Shown: positions 30,311-40,083 of the stretch, in pieces
How positions within the stretch are numbered: position 1 is the first letter of the stretch
Layout: each line of letters starts with the position of its first letter
NCBI RefSeq assembly: GCF_016307205.1
Contig: NZ_JAEIJD010000007.1
Coordinates: 96,483-160,482, forward strand
Direction of reading: 5' to 3'
Length of the DNA stretch: 64,000 nt
From: Pontibaca salina
GTDB lineage: Bacteria > Pseudomonadota > Alphaproteobacteria > Rhodobacterales > Rhodobacteraceae
The notes under the pieces: generated by a model
Databases searched by the model: none
What the model saw: the letters and a program-made list of their open reading frames with translations, nothing else
Told to the model about the DNA's origin: nothing
Program-made: the position numbers and the translations under genes

Positions 30311-32133
30311 TGTGCGGTATTGTTGGGGTGGTGGGCAAGCATGAAGCCGCGCCCATTCTTGTCGAAGCGCTGAAGCGGTTGGAATATCGCGGCTATGACA
30401 GTGCCGGGATCGCCACCGTGAATGAGGGGCGGCTCGATCGCCGCCGCGCGGTCGGTAAGCTGGCCAATTTAAGTGACCTACTGGTGCATCAGCCGCTGCC
30501 CGGTAAAATCGGCATCGGCCACACAAGATGGGCCACCCATGGTGCGCCGTCGGTGAGCAACTCGCATCCTCATCAGGCCGGATCGGTTGCCGTGGTGCAC
30601 AACGGAATTATTGAGAACTACCGTGAACTGCGCGCCGAACTCGCGGAATTTGGAATCCAGCCGGAAACCGAGACCGATACCGAGATCGTCGCCCAGTTGA
30701 CCGAACATTACCTGCAGAACGGCGACGCACCGATCGCAGCAGCCTATCGTGCGCTGGATCGTCTGGAGGGCGCTTTTGCGCTGGCCTTCGTGTTCGACGG
30801 CCATGACGATCTGATGGTGGTCGCGCGGCAAGGATCGCCCTTGGCCATCGGGCATGGCGATGGGGAGATGTATATCGGCAGCGACGCGATTGCGCTGGCC
30901 CCGATGACAAATCAGGTTTCCTATCTTGAAGAAGGCGATCGCGCCGTCCTCTCGCGTGCAGGTGCAACCATCCACGACGCAGCCGGCGCCACGGTCACAC
31001 GGGAAATCAAAACCATCGCGATTGACGCCGCTCACGTGGATAAAGGCGGGCATAAGCACTTCATGGCGAAGGAGATCAACGAGCAGCCGACGGTGATCGC
31101 CGAGGCAATCCGCTGCTACCTTCCGACAGGAAGCAATTCTGTCACGCTTGAAGGGGTTGATCTGGACTTTCGCAACGTCGAGCGGTTGACCATGGTGGCC
31201 TGCGGCACTGCTTACTACGCTTGCCTGACCGCGAAATACTGGTTCGAACAATTGGCCGGCCTTCCCGTCGAAGTCGATGTCGCGTCGGAATTTCGCTATC
31301 GCGAGCCGCCGATGCCCGCCAAATCGATGGCACTATTCGTCAGCCAGTCCGGTGAAACCGCAGATACGCTCGCCGCGCTGCGCTATTGCACAGGCAAGGT
31401 TGATGGCATCCTGTCGGTGGTGAATGCAGCTGAAAGTTCGATCGCGCGCGAAAGCGATATCGCGCTTCCGATCCATGCCGGGGTCGAAATTGGCGTTGCC
31501 TCGACCAAGGCGTTTACCTGTCAATTGACCGTCCTGCTGATCTTGGCGCTCAAGGCGGCTTCCGATCGTGGCACGATGGATGAGGCTCAGATTGCCGATC
31601 ATGTCGCCGCGTTGCGCGGGTTGCCGTCGGCATTGAACACTGCACTTGAACAAAGCGAGGCGATCCGGCGTGCCGCCCTACGGCTGAGCGAAGCGCGCGA
31701 CGTGCTGTTTCTAGGGCGCGGGATCATGTACCCTCTTGCGATGGAAGGTGCGTTAAAGCTTAAAGAAATCAGCTATATACATGCCGAAGGTTATCCGGCA
31801 GGTGAACTTAAGCACGGCCCCATTGCGTTGATTGACAAGAATATGCCCGTCGTGTTCATGACGCCAACCGACGCGCTGTTCGACAAAACCATGTCCAACA
31901 TGCAAGAGGTCATGGCACGGAAAGGCAAAGTCCTCATGATTTCGGACGCGGCCGGACTTTCTGCGGGCGGGAATGACCTGTGGAATTCAATTGCCATGCC
32001 GGAAATTCATGCCAGCCTAACGCCGATTCTCTATGCTTTGCCTGCTCAATTGCTGGCTTATCATACGGCGGTGGCCAAGGGCACAGATGTGGATCAGCCG
32101 CGTAATCTGGCGAAATCGGTGACGGTAGAGTGA
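30310..32133 (+). CDS. glmS: Glutamine--fructose-6-phosphate aminotransferase (isomerizing)
   Basis: Makes glucosamine-6-phosphate from fructose-6-P and glutamine, feeding GlmU. 607 residues, canonical. The N-terminal Ntn amidotransferase domain starts MCGIVGVVG with Cys as the nucleophile after Met removal, and contains HTRWATHG. Two SIS domains follow (SQSGETADTLAALRYC, GVEIGVASTKAFTCQL), ending RNLAKSVTVE. Co-transcribed with glmU. No glmS ribozyme is expected or seen, as there is no leader between the two genes. Confidence 0.97.
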   Translation: MCGIVGVVGKHEAAPILVEALKRLEYRGYDSAGIATVNEGRLDRRRAVGKLANLSDLLVHQPLPGKIGIGHTRWATHGAPSVSNSHPHQAGSVAVVHNGIIENYRELRAELAEFGIQPETETDTEIVAQLTEHYLQNGDAPIAAAYRALDRLEGAFALAFVFDGHDDLMVVARQGSPLAIGHGDGEMYIGSDAIALAPMTNQVSYLEEGDRAVLSRAGATIHDAAGATVTREIKTIAIDAAHVDKGGHKHFMAKEINEQPTVIAEAIRCYLPTGSNSVTLEGVDLDFRNVERLTMVACGTAYYACLTAKYWFEQLAGLPVEVDVASEFRYREPPMPAKSMALFVSQSGETADTLAALRYCTGKVDGILSVVNAAESSIARESDIALPIHAGVEIGVASTKAFTCQLTVLLILALKAASDRGTMDEAQIADHVAALRGLPSALNTALEQSEAIRRAALRLSEARDVLFLGRGIMYPLAMEGALKLKEISYIHAEGYPAGELKHGPIALIDKNMPVVFMTPTDALFDKTMSNMQEVMARKGKVLMISDAAGLSAGGNDLWNSIAMPEIHASLTPILYALPAQLLAYHTAVAKGTDVDQPRNLAKSVTVE

Positions 32134-32169
32134 GCGGGTCGCGGGCGACGCATCGCTAAAGACCTTCGG

Positions 32170-32196
32170 CAGGCGGGGCACTGGTTGCCCTGCCTG
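32170..32196. terminator. Bidirectional terminator hairpin between glmS and the GT2 gene
   Basis: CAGGCGGGGCA-CTGGT-TGCCCTGCCTG forms an 11-bp stem with one G-T wobble and a 5-nt loop. It lies 37 nt after glmS and 16 nt past the convergent glycosyltransferase stop. No long T-run follows in either direction. Confidence 0.5.
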
Positions 32197-32211
32197 TGAT
32201 CGCCCTTCTAC

Positions 32212-33240
32212 TCAGGCCCCGTTGCGCCTGAACCGCCTTGCCCAGACCCGATATTTCCCGCGGATTCTTTGATTTATAAGAAGGGCGATCGCACCGATTC
32301 GCTCGTAAACAGTGAGGCCGGGCAAGGACAGGATCGAGTTTAGATATTCCCGCGTCAGGCGTCGCGTCGGCCTGCGGTCGGCCTGAATCTCGGGATCAAA
32401 CCACTTGGCTCTTTCATCCGCTGTCCGGTTGGCACGTTGCGATCCCTTGTCATGCAGCCTGCGCATGAACCGCGGGTCGCCCCCGACCCGGATGATTTTA
32501 CCCAAAAGCGCACTCTCCACCAGCAGTACATAGTCGGAGCCGATGAAACTGCCGATAAGGCGGGTTTGGCCAAGGGCCTTACGACGAAACATGCCAAAGA
32601 CCGATGTCACCACCCCCAATTCATCCAGTACCTCGTACATTCGCCGCGGTGCCGATACTGCCGTGCTCTGAACACAGACGGGCACTTCCTCCCGCGTCTC
32701 GCAGGTGTTTTCATCAACAAAGGTAAAGGTCGGATACACCAGGAGCGTATCGTGGGTGCTGCGCGCGAACTGTGCCAGACAGGCCGAAAGAAAATCTGGC
32801 CCTAGGATGTCGTCATGGGCCAGCCAGTTGAAGTACTCGCCCGCTGCGCAGTGAAATACATAGTTATAGTTCTTTGCGGCACCGATATTGCGGGGATGCC
32901 GCACGAATTTTATGCGCGGGTCCTTCTCGGCATAAGCGCGACAAATTTCCGCTGTCTTGTCTGTGGACGCATTGTCCGCGATGATCAGCTCAAAATCCTG
33001 AAAATCCTGATCCAGCACCGAGTCGATTGCCTGACCCAGAAAGTCGGCGCCGTTATATACCGGCATACCGATGCTGCACCGTGGCCGTGGCGGGCTGTGG
33101 CCGACACCCTTCCCTGTTTCGTTCGAGTGGTCAGTACCTGAGAGCAAATGCTCAGGCGGGGTGCTCTGCTCACAAACTGGATGCCCGCGAGCTTCAGGAT
33201 TGACATGACATGAGTGAGATTTTGGCTTCGGCTCAGGCAT
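32212..33240 (-). CDS. Family 2 glycosyltransferase
   Basis: 342 residues. The GT-A core begins near residue 55 (CSIGMPVYNGADFLGQAIDS), with ELIIADNASTDKT as the nucleotide-binding segment and NWLAHDDIL carrying the metal-binding acidic pair. A 54-residue His/Pro/Ser-rich N-terminal extension precedes it, so the true start could be later, but no other ATG is available before the core. Probably adds one sugar to a surface glycan. It is the first gene of the polysaccharide locus, transcribed away from the beta-helix gene. Confidence 0.82.
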   Translation of the reverse strand: MPEPKPKSHSCHVNPEARGHPVCEQSTPPEHLLSGTDHSNETGKGVGHSPPRPRCSIGMPVYNGADFLGQAIDSVLDQDFQDFELIIADNASTDKTAEICRAYAEKDPRIKFVRHPRNIGAAKNYNYVFHCAAGEYFNWLAHDDILGPDFLSACLAQFARSTHDTLLVYPTFTFVDENTCETREEVPVCVQSTAVSAPRRMYEVLDELGVVTSVFGMFRRKALGQTRLIGSFIGSDYVLLVESALLGKIIRVGGDPRFMRRLHDKGSQRANRTADERAKWFDPEIQADRRPTRRLTREYLNSILSLPGLTVYERIGAIALLINQRIRGKYRVWARRFRRNGA

Positions 33241-33620
33241 TGTTTGCTGTAGCCCCCGCCTCGCGCCGTCGTCTTATTGGCCACCAACCGTTGGTTCGCA
33301 GGAGCACATCAGCAAACAATTGCACACTCGCTTTCAGAACCGGCTGAAAACGGCCGGCTTTGCGGTTCTCAAGACAATCATGCTTTCACCGAGTCACAAA
33401 CGCGGTTAGATCGCGCTATTCGAGCAGGTCGCCACCTGCTTTTACGCACCGCGATAAGAAATAAGGACCAAGGCAAAGACGACACACGAAGTCTTATCTA
33501 GAACCGAACACCAAAGAACCCAACATCGTTACGATTCCTGCAGCCAAATAAACCACATCGGCCGGGAATGTTCAACTGAAAACATCATGTTCCACGCAAT
33601 TGTGGATAACAGGAGTACAA
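33241..33620 (+). promoter_or_regulatory. Divergent intergenic region and structured leader of the beta-helix gene
   Basis: 380 bp without a convincing gene. Three inverted repeats are visible: ACCAA/TTGGT around 33282-33294, AGAACCG/CGGTTCT at 33336-33369, and AGCAGGT-CGCC-ACCTGCT followed by TTT at 33423-33443. The last has the form of an intrinsic terminator pointing toward the beta-helix gene. An AGGAG at 33611 serves the ATG at 33621. No clear sigma-70 pair identified. Confidence 0.4.
33423..33443 (+). terminator. Terminator-like hairpin in the leader of the beta-helix gene
   Basis: Perfect 7-bp stem AGCAGGT / ACCTGCT, a 4-nt CGCC loop, and TTT after the stem. It lies 178 bp before the beta-helix gene and does not follow any plus-strand gene, so an attenuator or protective 5' structure is as likely as a terminator. 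Confidence 0.35.
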
Positions 33621-36269
33621 ATGACAGTCTGGTACACTTCCGAACTTGGCTGGTCGAACGGCCAGGATATTTCTAGTCAGTTTTCGTCTGCTCTGCAGAA
33701 TAACTTCAAAGCGGGTGATACACTTGTAGTCGATGGATCCTACAAAATTTCGGGCGCGAACATGGTTCTTCCCGAAAACTTCACCCTGACCGCTACCAAG
33801 GGCGGTGGATTCGATGTCAAGACGACGGCGACCGACACATCGGGACTGTTCATCCTGTCCGATGGTGTCACCGTCAACAACATGACATTCACGGCAAACA
33901 GCGCCCCAAATACAAACTATAGCGCGACCAATCCGAAATCTGGGACCGATTATCACGGAAAACGAGTGCTCGTCGTCTCAGGCGACGACGTGACCATCTC
34001 GAATAGCTCATTTTCCGACAACGTCGCCATGCATGTCGATGTCCGCGGTGGTAACAATCTGACGGTTTCCGACACTGTTTTTGACGGCGCGTTCTACCAG
34101 TTGCGGCTCGTGGGCGGTGCCGACGACGCGCAGATTCTCAAGAGCCATTTCAAGAACTCGCTCGGCGATGGCATCAAAACCGAACGTCAGGGCGATGCCG
34201 GGCCGCAGCGGACCAAGGTGCTGGACAGCATGTTCGAGGACAATGCGCGGGACGGAATTGACACCGCCGGCGGGTTCAAAGACGGTTATGTTGGCAACAG
34301 CGTGTTCTACAGCAACGGCGTCAGCGGTATGGACATCAAGACCATACTCGAACGTCAGTCCGACCTCAGCCCTAATATATCCTCTTCGGGTATCCGAGTT
34401 GAGAACAGCAAGTTCATCGACAGCCCGAACGGGGTAGTTGTGACGATGCTTGACCGGATGAACGCACTGAACGCGAACAATGCCGATTCCCTGATGCCGC
34501 ATGACATAGTGGTGACGGATTCGACGTTTGAGGACACCGGGCGCGCGTTCTTGATCAAAGACGGTCACCACATCAACTGGGAAAACCTGACATTCCGTGG
34601 TGACGTCACCGAGATGCGCCTGATGAATGCAGAGGCACCTAACGGCTGGAAAGCCCATAACATCGGCGGAACGGTTACTGAGCGAGGCGATGCGCAAAAC
34701 CTCTCCCCGGACCAGCTTTGGTCGCACAATGTTGGGCCGACCGATGGCAATACGGTTGTAGACCCGACCCCAGAGCCCGAACCGCAGCCGGAGCCGCAGC
34801 CACAGCCCGAACCAGAGCCGCAGCCTGAGCCAACACCTGAGCCCACGCCCGGACCCAATCAGAACATCCTGTTCGAGCGTGGCGGCGATCTGCAGCTCAA
34901 CGGCAATCGCAGCAGCGTGGCCGAGTACGCGCCAACCGAAGCACTGCAAACAGAGGCGGCGACCATTTCGTTCTCGTTCAATGCTGATCAGGTCCAACGT
35001 TCGATGGGGCTGGTTTCCAAAGACGCTTACGGGCTCGAGCAAAATGATGGGCACTTTGTGAGCTATATCAACAACGGCACGCTATATGTCCGCTTCCAGG
35101 AAGGTACCGAATCCGAGACCTTCATGGTTAAAGGCATTCAGGCGAATACCGACTATGACGTCACCACGAGCTTCGGTGACGGAAAAGTCGCGCTTTGGCT
35201 AGATGGAGAGCTGGTTGACGAACGTGCGTTCGACTTCTCTTGGGCCGAGAACGGCGAGTACCTGCAGATTGGCGCCAATGGCTGGGCCAGCAAATCCGGC
35301 GAGGCCGGGTTCCGCGATGTGTTCAGCGGCACCATTTCCGACGTGACCATCACCGATGGATCCGCCACCGACAGTGCGCCGGAACCGCAGCCCGAACCTC
35401 AGCCGCAACCGGAGCCACAGCCTGAACCGCAGCCGGTGCCACAGCCCGAGCCAGAGCCGCAGCCTGAGCCAACGCCCGAGCCCACGCCCGGACCCAATCA
35501 GAACATCCTGTTCGAGCGTGGCGGCGATTTGCAGCTCAACGGCAATCGCAGCAACGTGGCCGAGTACGCGCCAACCGAAGAACTGCAAACTGAGGCGGCG
35601 ACCATTTCGTTCTCGTTCAATGCTGATCAGGTCCAACGTTCAATGGGGCTGGTTTCCAAAGACGCCTATGGGATCGAGCAGAACGACGGTCACTTCGTGA
35701 GCTATATCAGCAACGGAAATCTGTATGTCCGCTTCCAGGAAGGTACGGAATCCGAAACCTTTGTAATCAAAGGCATCCAAGCGAATACCGACTATGACGT
35801 GACCACAAGCTTCGGTGACGGAAAAGTCGCGCTTTGGCTAGATGGAGAACTGGTCGATGAACGTTCGTTCGACTTCTCTTGGGCCGAGAACGGCGAGTAC
35901 CTGCAGATTGGTGCCAATGGCTGGGCCAGCAAATCAGGCGAAGCCGGGTTCCGCGATGTGTTCAGCGGCACCATCTCCGACGTGACCATCACCGATGGAT
36001 ACGCCTCTGACAGCGCACCAGCAGCACAGCCGTTGGTTATGGACTCCGAGCCCGAGCTTGAGCTGGTGTCGATGAGCGACCCCGACACTGTCGGCGGTGA
36101 TGAGATCCAACCAGGCGCGGACGATCCCGTCACGACCGGTACCGAAGTGGCCGACACTCAGCCGACTCAGGTCCCGGACAATTCCGTAACGGCAGAAGAC
36201 GCCGACTACGGAACGCCGCCAAACGAGATCGCCTTCAATTACTTTGACACCGATCAGTTCCTGTTCTGA
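33621..36269 (+). CDS. Secreted right-handed beta-helix protein with two LamG-like modules (probable T1SS substrate)
   Basis: 882 residues, no N-terminal signal peptide, and no cysteine that I can see. Residues 1 to about 375 show repeated short beta-strand motifs ([44 protein letters not shown]) typical of pectate-lyase-like parallel beta-helices, suggesting a polysaccharide lyase, hydrolase or epimerase. A Pro-Glu/Pro-Gln linker (about 383-413) leads to a LamG/concanavalin-like module (414-580), a second linker, and a near-identical second module (627-793). The acidic C-terminus ending FDTDQFLF resembles type I secretion signals. Convergent with an HlyD/ABC secretion pair. AGGAG ten bases before the ATG sets the start. 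Catalytic residues cannot be assigned. Confidence 0.82.
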   Translation: MTVWYTSELGWSNGQDISSQFSSALQNNFKAGDTLVVDGSYKISGANMVLPENFTLTATKGGGFDVKTTATDTSGLFILSDGVTVNNMTFTANSAPNTNYSATNPKSGTDYHGKRVLVVSGDDVTISNSSFSDNVAMHVDVRGGNNLTVSDTVFDGAFYQLRLVGGADDAQILKSHFKNSLGDGIKTERQGDAGPQRTKVLDSMFEDNARDGIDTAGGFKDGYVGNSVFYSNGVSGMDIKTILERQSDLSPNISSSGIRVENSKFIDSPNGVVVTMLDRMNALNANNADSLMPHDIVVTDSTFEDTGRAFLIKDGHHINWENLTFRGDVTEMRLMNAEAPNGWKAHNIGGTVTERGDAQNLSPDQLWSHNVGPTDGNTVVDPTPEPEPQPEPQPQPEPEPQPEPTPEPTPGPNQNILFERGGDLQLNGNRSSVAEYAPTEALQTEAATISFSFNADQVQRSMGLVSKDAYGLEQNDGHFVSYINNGTLYVRFQEGTESETFMVKGIQANTDYDVTTSFGDGKVALWLDGELVDERAFDFSWAENGEYLQIGANGWASKSGEAGFRDVFSGTISDVTITDGSATDSAPEPQPEPQPQPEPQPEPQPVPQPEPEPQPEPTPEPTPGPNQNILFERGGDLQLNGNRSNVAEYAPTEELQTEAATISFSFNADQVQRSMGLVSKDAYGIEQNDGHFVSYISNGNLYVRFQEGTESETFVIKGIQANTDYDVTTSFGDGKVALWLDGELVDERSFDFSWAENGEYLQIGANGWASKSGEAGFRDVFSGTISDVTITDGYASDSAPAAQPLVMDSEPELELVSMSDPDTVGGDEIQPGADDPVTTGTEVADTQPTQVPDNSVTAEDADYGTPPNEIAFNYFDTDQFLF
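34814..36009 (+). repeat. In-gene tandem duplication of linker plus LamG-like module
   Basis: Two copies at about 34814-35370 and 35453-36009, period 639 bp (213 codons), nearly identical at DNA level. The start GGACCCAATCAGAACATCCT occurs at 34851 and at 35490. Most differences are synonymous, implying recent duplication or gene conversion. Confidence 0.85.
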
Positions 36270-36276
36270 TCCAATT

Positions 36277-36307
36277 CGCCGGGGCAGAGCCTTGCCCTGC
36301 CCCGGCG
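36277..36307. terminator. Strong GC hairpin between convergent secretion substrate and exporter genes
   Basis: CGCCGGGGCAG and CTGCCCCGGCG form a perfect 11-bp stem around a 9-nt loop, 8 nt after the beta-helix gene stop codon and about 100 bp from the end of the HlyD gene. No T-tract, but stable enough to act in both directions. Confidence 0.6.
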
Positions 36308-36405
36308 CGATAGTCCGGTCGCACGCGCCCGTGCCAGCGACGCATTGGCAATTCGCGATCCGGCGTTCGCACAATCGACTACATCGGATATTCTCACTCT
36401 CTGCC

Positions 36406-37728
36406 TCACTCGCGGAACGCCCGATTGAAGTAATCCGATACCGGCTTCACCAGATAATCCAGCGGAGTGCGATCACTGGTCCGTAGATAGGCCTCGACCG
36501 GCATGCCCGGCAGCAGGATCTTGCCCCCCAGCTTGGTCAACTCGCCCTCATCGGGCAAAACTTCCACCTGATAATAGGTCTGCCCTGTCGCCTTGTCCGT
36601 GAACGCATCGGGCGAGACCCGAACGATATGTGCCAAGAGCTCAGGTGTCGTGCGTACATCAAAGGTCGGCAGGCGCAAGGTGACCGGCTGCTCGGGATAG
36701 ACCTGATCAATATGAATGGGGTCGACGCGGGCATGAATCACCAGCGGCCGATCCTGCGGAATCAGATAGAGAACCGGATCCGCCGGGCGAATTACCGAAC
36801 GTTCGGCGAAAACCTGCATATCATAAACGATACCCGCGACCGGTGCGATAATGACCAGCCGTGACAACTGCTCGCTTACGGCGCGATATTGCTCGGCCAA
36901 TTCCAACTGGCGAAACCGCAGATCGCGCAGTTCGGTTATAGCTTGCTCGCGGGCACTGGTTGCCAGTTTGAGGACTTCCAGGTCGATCTCGGTCGACCGT
37001 CCCTGCAATTCGGCAGTGGTCGCTGTGGACTCGCCGATCTGACCCATCAGTCCGGCCTCTTCGCGCTGTAGCGCCAGCACACGAGGTGCCTGTGCCAAGC
37101 CACGATCCAGTAGGCTCTGCTGCGACTCCAATTCCTCACGGATGAAGCCTAGCTGAAGCGTTAGCGCCTCAAGCTGTGCCTCTATCCCGCTAATCTGGCT
37201 GGCGATTTGGTCCTTACGACGCTCCAATTGATCGATCTCGCGCTCGCGCGATGCGGCACGGGCAGCGAATAGGCTGCGCTGGCCCTCAACCAGTTCGGCG
37301 ATATCGGAGCGCTCCGCCGCCGCTTGTTCGAGGTCGTTCGGAAATGATATCTCATCCGCCTCGTCGCGTTCGGCTATGAGGCGGGCCGCGCGTGCCTCGA
37401 TTTCGAAAAGTTGAGTGCGCAGAATGTCCGCGTTCGAGCGCAACACGTTTGGGTCAAGCCGCAGCAGATCATCACCTGCCTGAACCATATCGCCCTCTCG
37501 CACGAGAATTTCGCTTACGACACCGCCATCCGGATGCTGGACGACCTGGCGGTTGCTTTCAACCGCGACCCGCCCCGAGGCGATGATGGCCCCCGAGATA
37601 TTCGCTGTCACAGCCCACGATCCAAATCCGCCGACAAGAACCAGCAAGCCCGCCAGCCCGAGCATTAGCGGTCTGCGGGCTGTCCAGCGCGTTCCTGATG
37701 ACCCAAACGCGTCCTGCAGGCCGGTCAT
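36406..37728 (-). CDS. HlyD-family type I secretion membrane fusion protein
   Basis: 440-residue periplasmic adaptor linking the inner-membrane ABC exporter to a TolC-like outer-membrane channel. A short cytoplasmic N-terminus precedes one transmembrane helix ([20 protein letters not shown]). A lipoyl/barrel half begins [25 protein letters not shown] long coiled coil runs from about 90 to 290, and the terminal barrel contains [20 protein letters not shown] and ends in a PrsE/PrtE-like [18 protein letters not shown]. The start overlaps the ABC gene by 4 nt. No TolC homologue is seen in the window. Confidence 0.92.
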   Translation of the reverse strand: MTGLQDAFGSSGTRWTARRPLMLGLAGLLVLVGGFGSWAVTANISGAIIASGRVAVESNRQVVQHPDGGVVSEILVREGDMVQAGDDLLRLDPNVLRSNADILRTQLFEIEARAARLIAERDEADEISFPNDLEQAAAERSDIAELVEGQRSLFAARAASREREIDQLERRKDQIASQISGIEAQLEALTLQLGFIREELESQQSLLDRGLAQAPRVLALQREEAGLMGQIGESTATTAELQGRSTEIDLEVLKLATSAREQAITELRDLRFRQLELAEQYRAVSEQLSRLVIIAPVAGIVYDMQVFAERSVIRPADPVLYLIPQDRPLVIHARVDPIHIDQVYPEQPVTLRLPTFDVRTTPELLAHIVRVSPDAFTDKATGQTYYQVEVLPDEGELTKLGGKILLPGMPVEAYLRTSDRTPLDYLVKPVSDYFNRAFRE

Positions 37729-39470
37729 TGGACACTCTCCGGTTGAACCGTGCGGGCGATTTCGGAATGGTTGCGGACCACCTTTTTCAAAACCTCGTCA
37801 CGTGGTCCAAATGCGACGCGGGCGCCATGCTCCAACATCAATAGCGTATCGCATTCCTGTATCGCGGCTGGGCGGTGCGCGATGGTAATGATCGAGCCAC
37901 CAGCCTCCTTCATGGTGCGGATAGCGCTGTTCAGGGCGACCGTACCGGCGTTGTCCAGGTTCGAATTCGGCTCATCCAGAACCAGAATGACCGGATCTCC
38001 GAACATGGCCCGGGCCAGACCGATGCGCTGGATCTGCCCGCCGGACAATCGGCCACCCACGGCTGAAACCTGCGTATCATAACCTTGCGATTGCTCCAGG
38101 ATCATCTCGTGCGCTCCCGCTTTCTTGGCGGCCGCGACAACCTTCGCCGGATCTGGCTCAAGCTGCAGGCGCGCAATATTCTCGGCAATCGTGCCGTCGA
38201 AAAGGGTAACCGTCTGCGGCAGGTAGCCGACATAACTGCCCAACACATCCGGTTCGTACTGGTCAAGCGCTGCCCCATCAAGCCGCAGCCGCCCACCGGC
38301 CGGAACCCATGCGCCGGTGATCGCCTTGGCCAATGAAGACTTGCCCGCCCCAGAGGTCCCGATCACACCCATCGCCTCCCCAGGTTTCAGAGTGAAAGAC
38401 AGATTCCGCAACGATGCCTGCGTGGCGCCGGGCGGTATAACTGTCACGTTTTCGGCCGTAAGCCGCGCCTTGGGGCGGGGCAGTGACGTGCGGGGCAGAT
38501 CCGGCGGGATCTGATCCAACAGCTCAATCACCGACGCGCGCCCCCGGCGCGCGGCATCAACTAACTGCCACTGGCCGATCACCATCTCGATCGGTGCCAA
38601 GGCCCGGCCCAGCAGGATCGAGCCCGCAATCATCGCGCCCGCTGTCATCTCGCCCTGCAGGACCAGCCAGGCCCCTAGGCCCAGCATTGCAGACTGCAAA
38701 AATAGGCGCAAAGTCTTGATCGTGACAGTGAAGAACCCCGAACTGTCCGAAAAATCGATCGATTGCGCCAGCGACCTGCGCCGCGCGCCCATCCAGCGCG
38801 TAAACGCCGCGCCGCGCATACCCAGTGACTGCACCAGTTCTGCTTCGGAGGCCAGTTGCTGTGCCGTCAGTTCGGCACCCGCTGTGGCCGCATTGGCCTG
38901 CGCCATCGGACCAGAAGTTACCCATTTGTTGATCAGCGCGAGACAAATCAGGAGCGCCCCCCCACAAATCGCCAAGAATCCCAAGTAAGGATGAAAGACA
39001 AAGATTGCCGCCACGAAAAGCGGGATCCACGGGATATCGAACAACGCCAGAAATACCGGCGAGGACAACAACCTCTGCACCGCTTCGAGATCGCGCAGAG
39101 GATTGCGCCCCCCCGTGCCCCCCGGCGTTCGGGCGGCACGTTTCAAATGGGCAGCAAAGACACGCCCGTCCAACGCCGATTGAAACCGCGCACCGACGCG
39201 CGCCATGACCCGTCCGCGGGCATGATCCAGCACGCCCATCATCAGAAATAGAAAGGCGACCAGCACCGACAGCGCGACCAGTGTCTCCTCCGATCGTGCC
39301 CCAAGCACGCGATCATAGACCTGCAGCATATATAGTGGTCCGGTCAGCATCAGCGCGTTCACCGCAATGGAGAAAACGAACACCGCGATGAGCAGGCTCT
39401 TCGCCCGGCGATGTATGGCACTGACCTCTTGGGCTCCGCTAGGACGGCTGCCGAGGTTGGGGGTTCGCAT
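37725..39470 (-). CDS. Type I secretion ABC transporter ATPase/permease (PrtD/PrsD type)
   Basis: 581 residues: an N-terminal six-helix permease domain (for example [20 protein letters not shown]) and a C-terminal ATPase. Walker A is [17 protein letters not shown], the signature [15 protein letters not shown] and Walker [15 protein letters not shown]. No N-terminal C39 peptidase domain, so the substrate needs no leader cleavage, which suits RTX-like and glycanase substrates. Pairs with the HlyD gene; together they should export the neighbouring beta-helix protein and perhaps the RTX protein at the right edge. Confidence 0.92.
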   Translation of the reverse strand: MRTPNLGSRPSGAQEVSAIHRRAKSLLIAVFVFSIAVNALMLTGPLYMLQVYDRVLGARSEETLVALSVLVAFLFLMMGVLDHARGRVMARVGARFQSALDGRVFAAHLKRAARTPGGTGGRNPLRDLEAVQRLLSSPVFLALFDIPWIPLFVAAIFVFHPYLGFLAICGGALLICLALINKWVTSGPMAQANAATAGAELTAQQLASEAELVQSLGMRGAAFTRWMGARRRSLAQSIDFSDSSGFFTVTIKTLRLFLQSAMLGLGAWLVLQGEMTAGAMIAGSILLGRALAPIEMVIGQWQLVDAARRGRASVIELLDQIPPDLPRTSLPRPKARLTAENVTVIPPGATQASLRNLSFTLKPGEAMGVIGTSGAGKSSLAKAITGAWVPAGGRLRLDGAALDQYEPDVLGSYVGYLPQTVTLFDGTIAENIARLQLEPDPAKVVAAAKKAGAHEMILEQSQGYDTQVSAVGGRLSGGQIQRIGLARAMFGDPVILVLDEPNSNLDNAGTVALNSAIRTMKEAGGSIITIAHRPAAIQECDTLLMLEHGARVAFGPRDEVLKKVVRNHSEIARTVQPESVQ

Positions 39471-39527
39471 ATGTTACCGACTCCGCTGGATTAGGATGGG
39501 GTGTGTATAACACGAGGAGGTTGAGCA

Positions 39528-39716
39528 ATGCTGCAATTTCGAGCGGTGATCGGTTCACAGTGTCGTTCCCCAGCCAATAACGCCCATCAGATTCCGTCGA
39601 AAAAAATCGAAAAGGACTCACGGTTTTCCTCAAAGTATGTTACATATATTAGATCAGGTTCGGAAGCACTGCCAGTGGCGGATGCCCTTTCTGGACAGAC
39701 CCATATATTGAAATAA
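39528..39716 (+). CDS. Hypothetical small protein (62 aa)
   Basis: Begins MLQFRAVIGSQC. AGGAGG at 39515-39520 lies exactly seven bases before the ATG, an ideal ribosome-binding site that is the main reason for listing it. The product is polar, without transmembrane segment or recognisable motif. Could be spurious; no homologue known to me. Confidence 0.25.
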   Translation: MLQFRAVIGSQCRSPANNAHQIPSKKIEKDSRFSSKYVTYIRSGSEALPVADALSGQTHILK

Positions 39717-39757
39717 AAAAGTGACACGAACGCGCCCAACTCATCTCGGAGGTGGGT

Positions 39758-39997
39758 ATGATTTCTGCGCCCCGTGAATTGCTGATGCTGACCAGGGCAT
39801 TTTGCGTCACAGTTATTAATTGGTCGATTTCGCAAGGAATCGTGCCGCGAAAGGTGGTCAACCCGAAATACCTGAATTCAACACGTCACAGATGCTTTGT
39901 GTTGGCCAGCTCTTACGCCGCATTCAGTGCTCCCAGCAATACCCGCGGATTCGCTGAACGATGGGTGAATCCTTCGCAAAGTGACGCCCGAAGTTAG
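39758..39997 (+). CDS. Hypothetical small protein (79 aa)
   Basis: Begins MISAPRELLMLTRAFCVTVI. GGAGGTG lies at optimal distance before the ATG at 39758. The amino-terminal part is moderately hydrophobic, the rest basic. No family recognised. Its end falls in the left arm of the nested inverted repeat before the ExoY-type gene, so translation through it could influence folding of that leader. May be spurious. Confidence 0.25.
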   Translation: MISAPRELLMLTRAFCVTVINWSISQGIVPRKVVNPKYLNSTRHRCFVLASSYAAFSAPSNTRGFAERWVNPSQSDARS

Positions 39998-40051
39998 CGG
40001 GATTGTAAGTTATAAAAAGGAGTTTCTCCACTTAGTAAGTCGCTAATTTTT
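39994..40051 (+). promoter_or_regulatory. Nested stem-loop with T-run before the initiating transferase gene
   Basis: Three nested complementary pairs: TTAGCG (39994-39999) with CGCTAA (40041-40046), TAAGT (40006-40010) with ACTTA (40030-40034), and GGAG (40019-40022) with CTCC (40026-40029) around a TTT loop. Five Ts follow directly (40047-40051). This has the layout of an intrinsic terminator or attenuator 33 bp before the coding start. Confidence 0.45.
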
Positions 40052-40083
40052 AGGAATTATTGAGGCCGCAGGTGCCTGTTATT

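Larger units (their letters stand above)
39471..40083. other. 613-bp divergent intergenic region with two small candidate genes
   Basis: AT-richer than its surroundings, between the exporter operon (minus) and the ExoY-type gene (plus). It holds two short plus-strand reading frames with strong ribosome-binding sites (39528 and 39758) and a nested inverted repeat before the initiating transferase gene. It presumably contains the promoters for both flanking operons, though I cannot assign clear -35/-10 pairs. Confidence 0.5.

Noticed and set aside
32170..32196. Hairpin considered as a glmS-type ribozyme or riboswitch remnant
   Set aside because: It is downstream of glmS between convergent genes, as expected for a terminator, and glmS ribozymes sit upstream.
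34008..35054. 348-codon minus-strand reading frame
   Set aside because: Antisense to the beta-helix gene; its low-complexity stretch is only the complement of the Pro-Glu linker.
34768..35490. Short repeated CCnGAnCC units suspected as a CRISPR array or satellite
   Set aside because: In frame they encode Pro-Glu/Pro-Gln linkers between domains; no regular spacer structure.
36277..36307. Perfect inverted repeat considered as a mobile-element end
   Set aside because: No transposase, partner repeat or target duplication nearby; its position between convergent stop codons fits a terminator.
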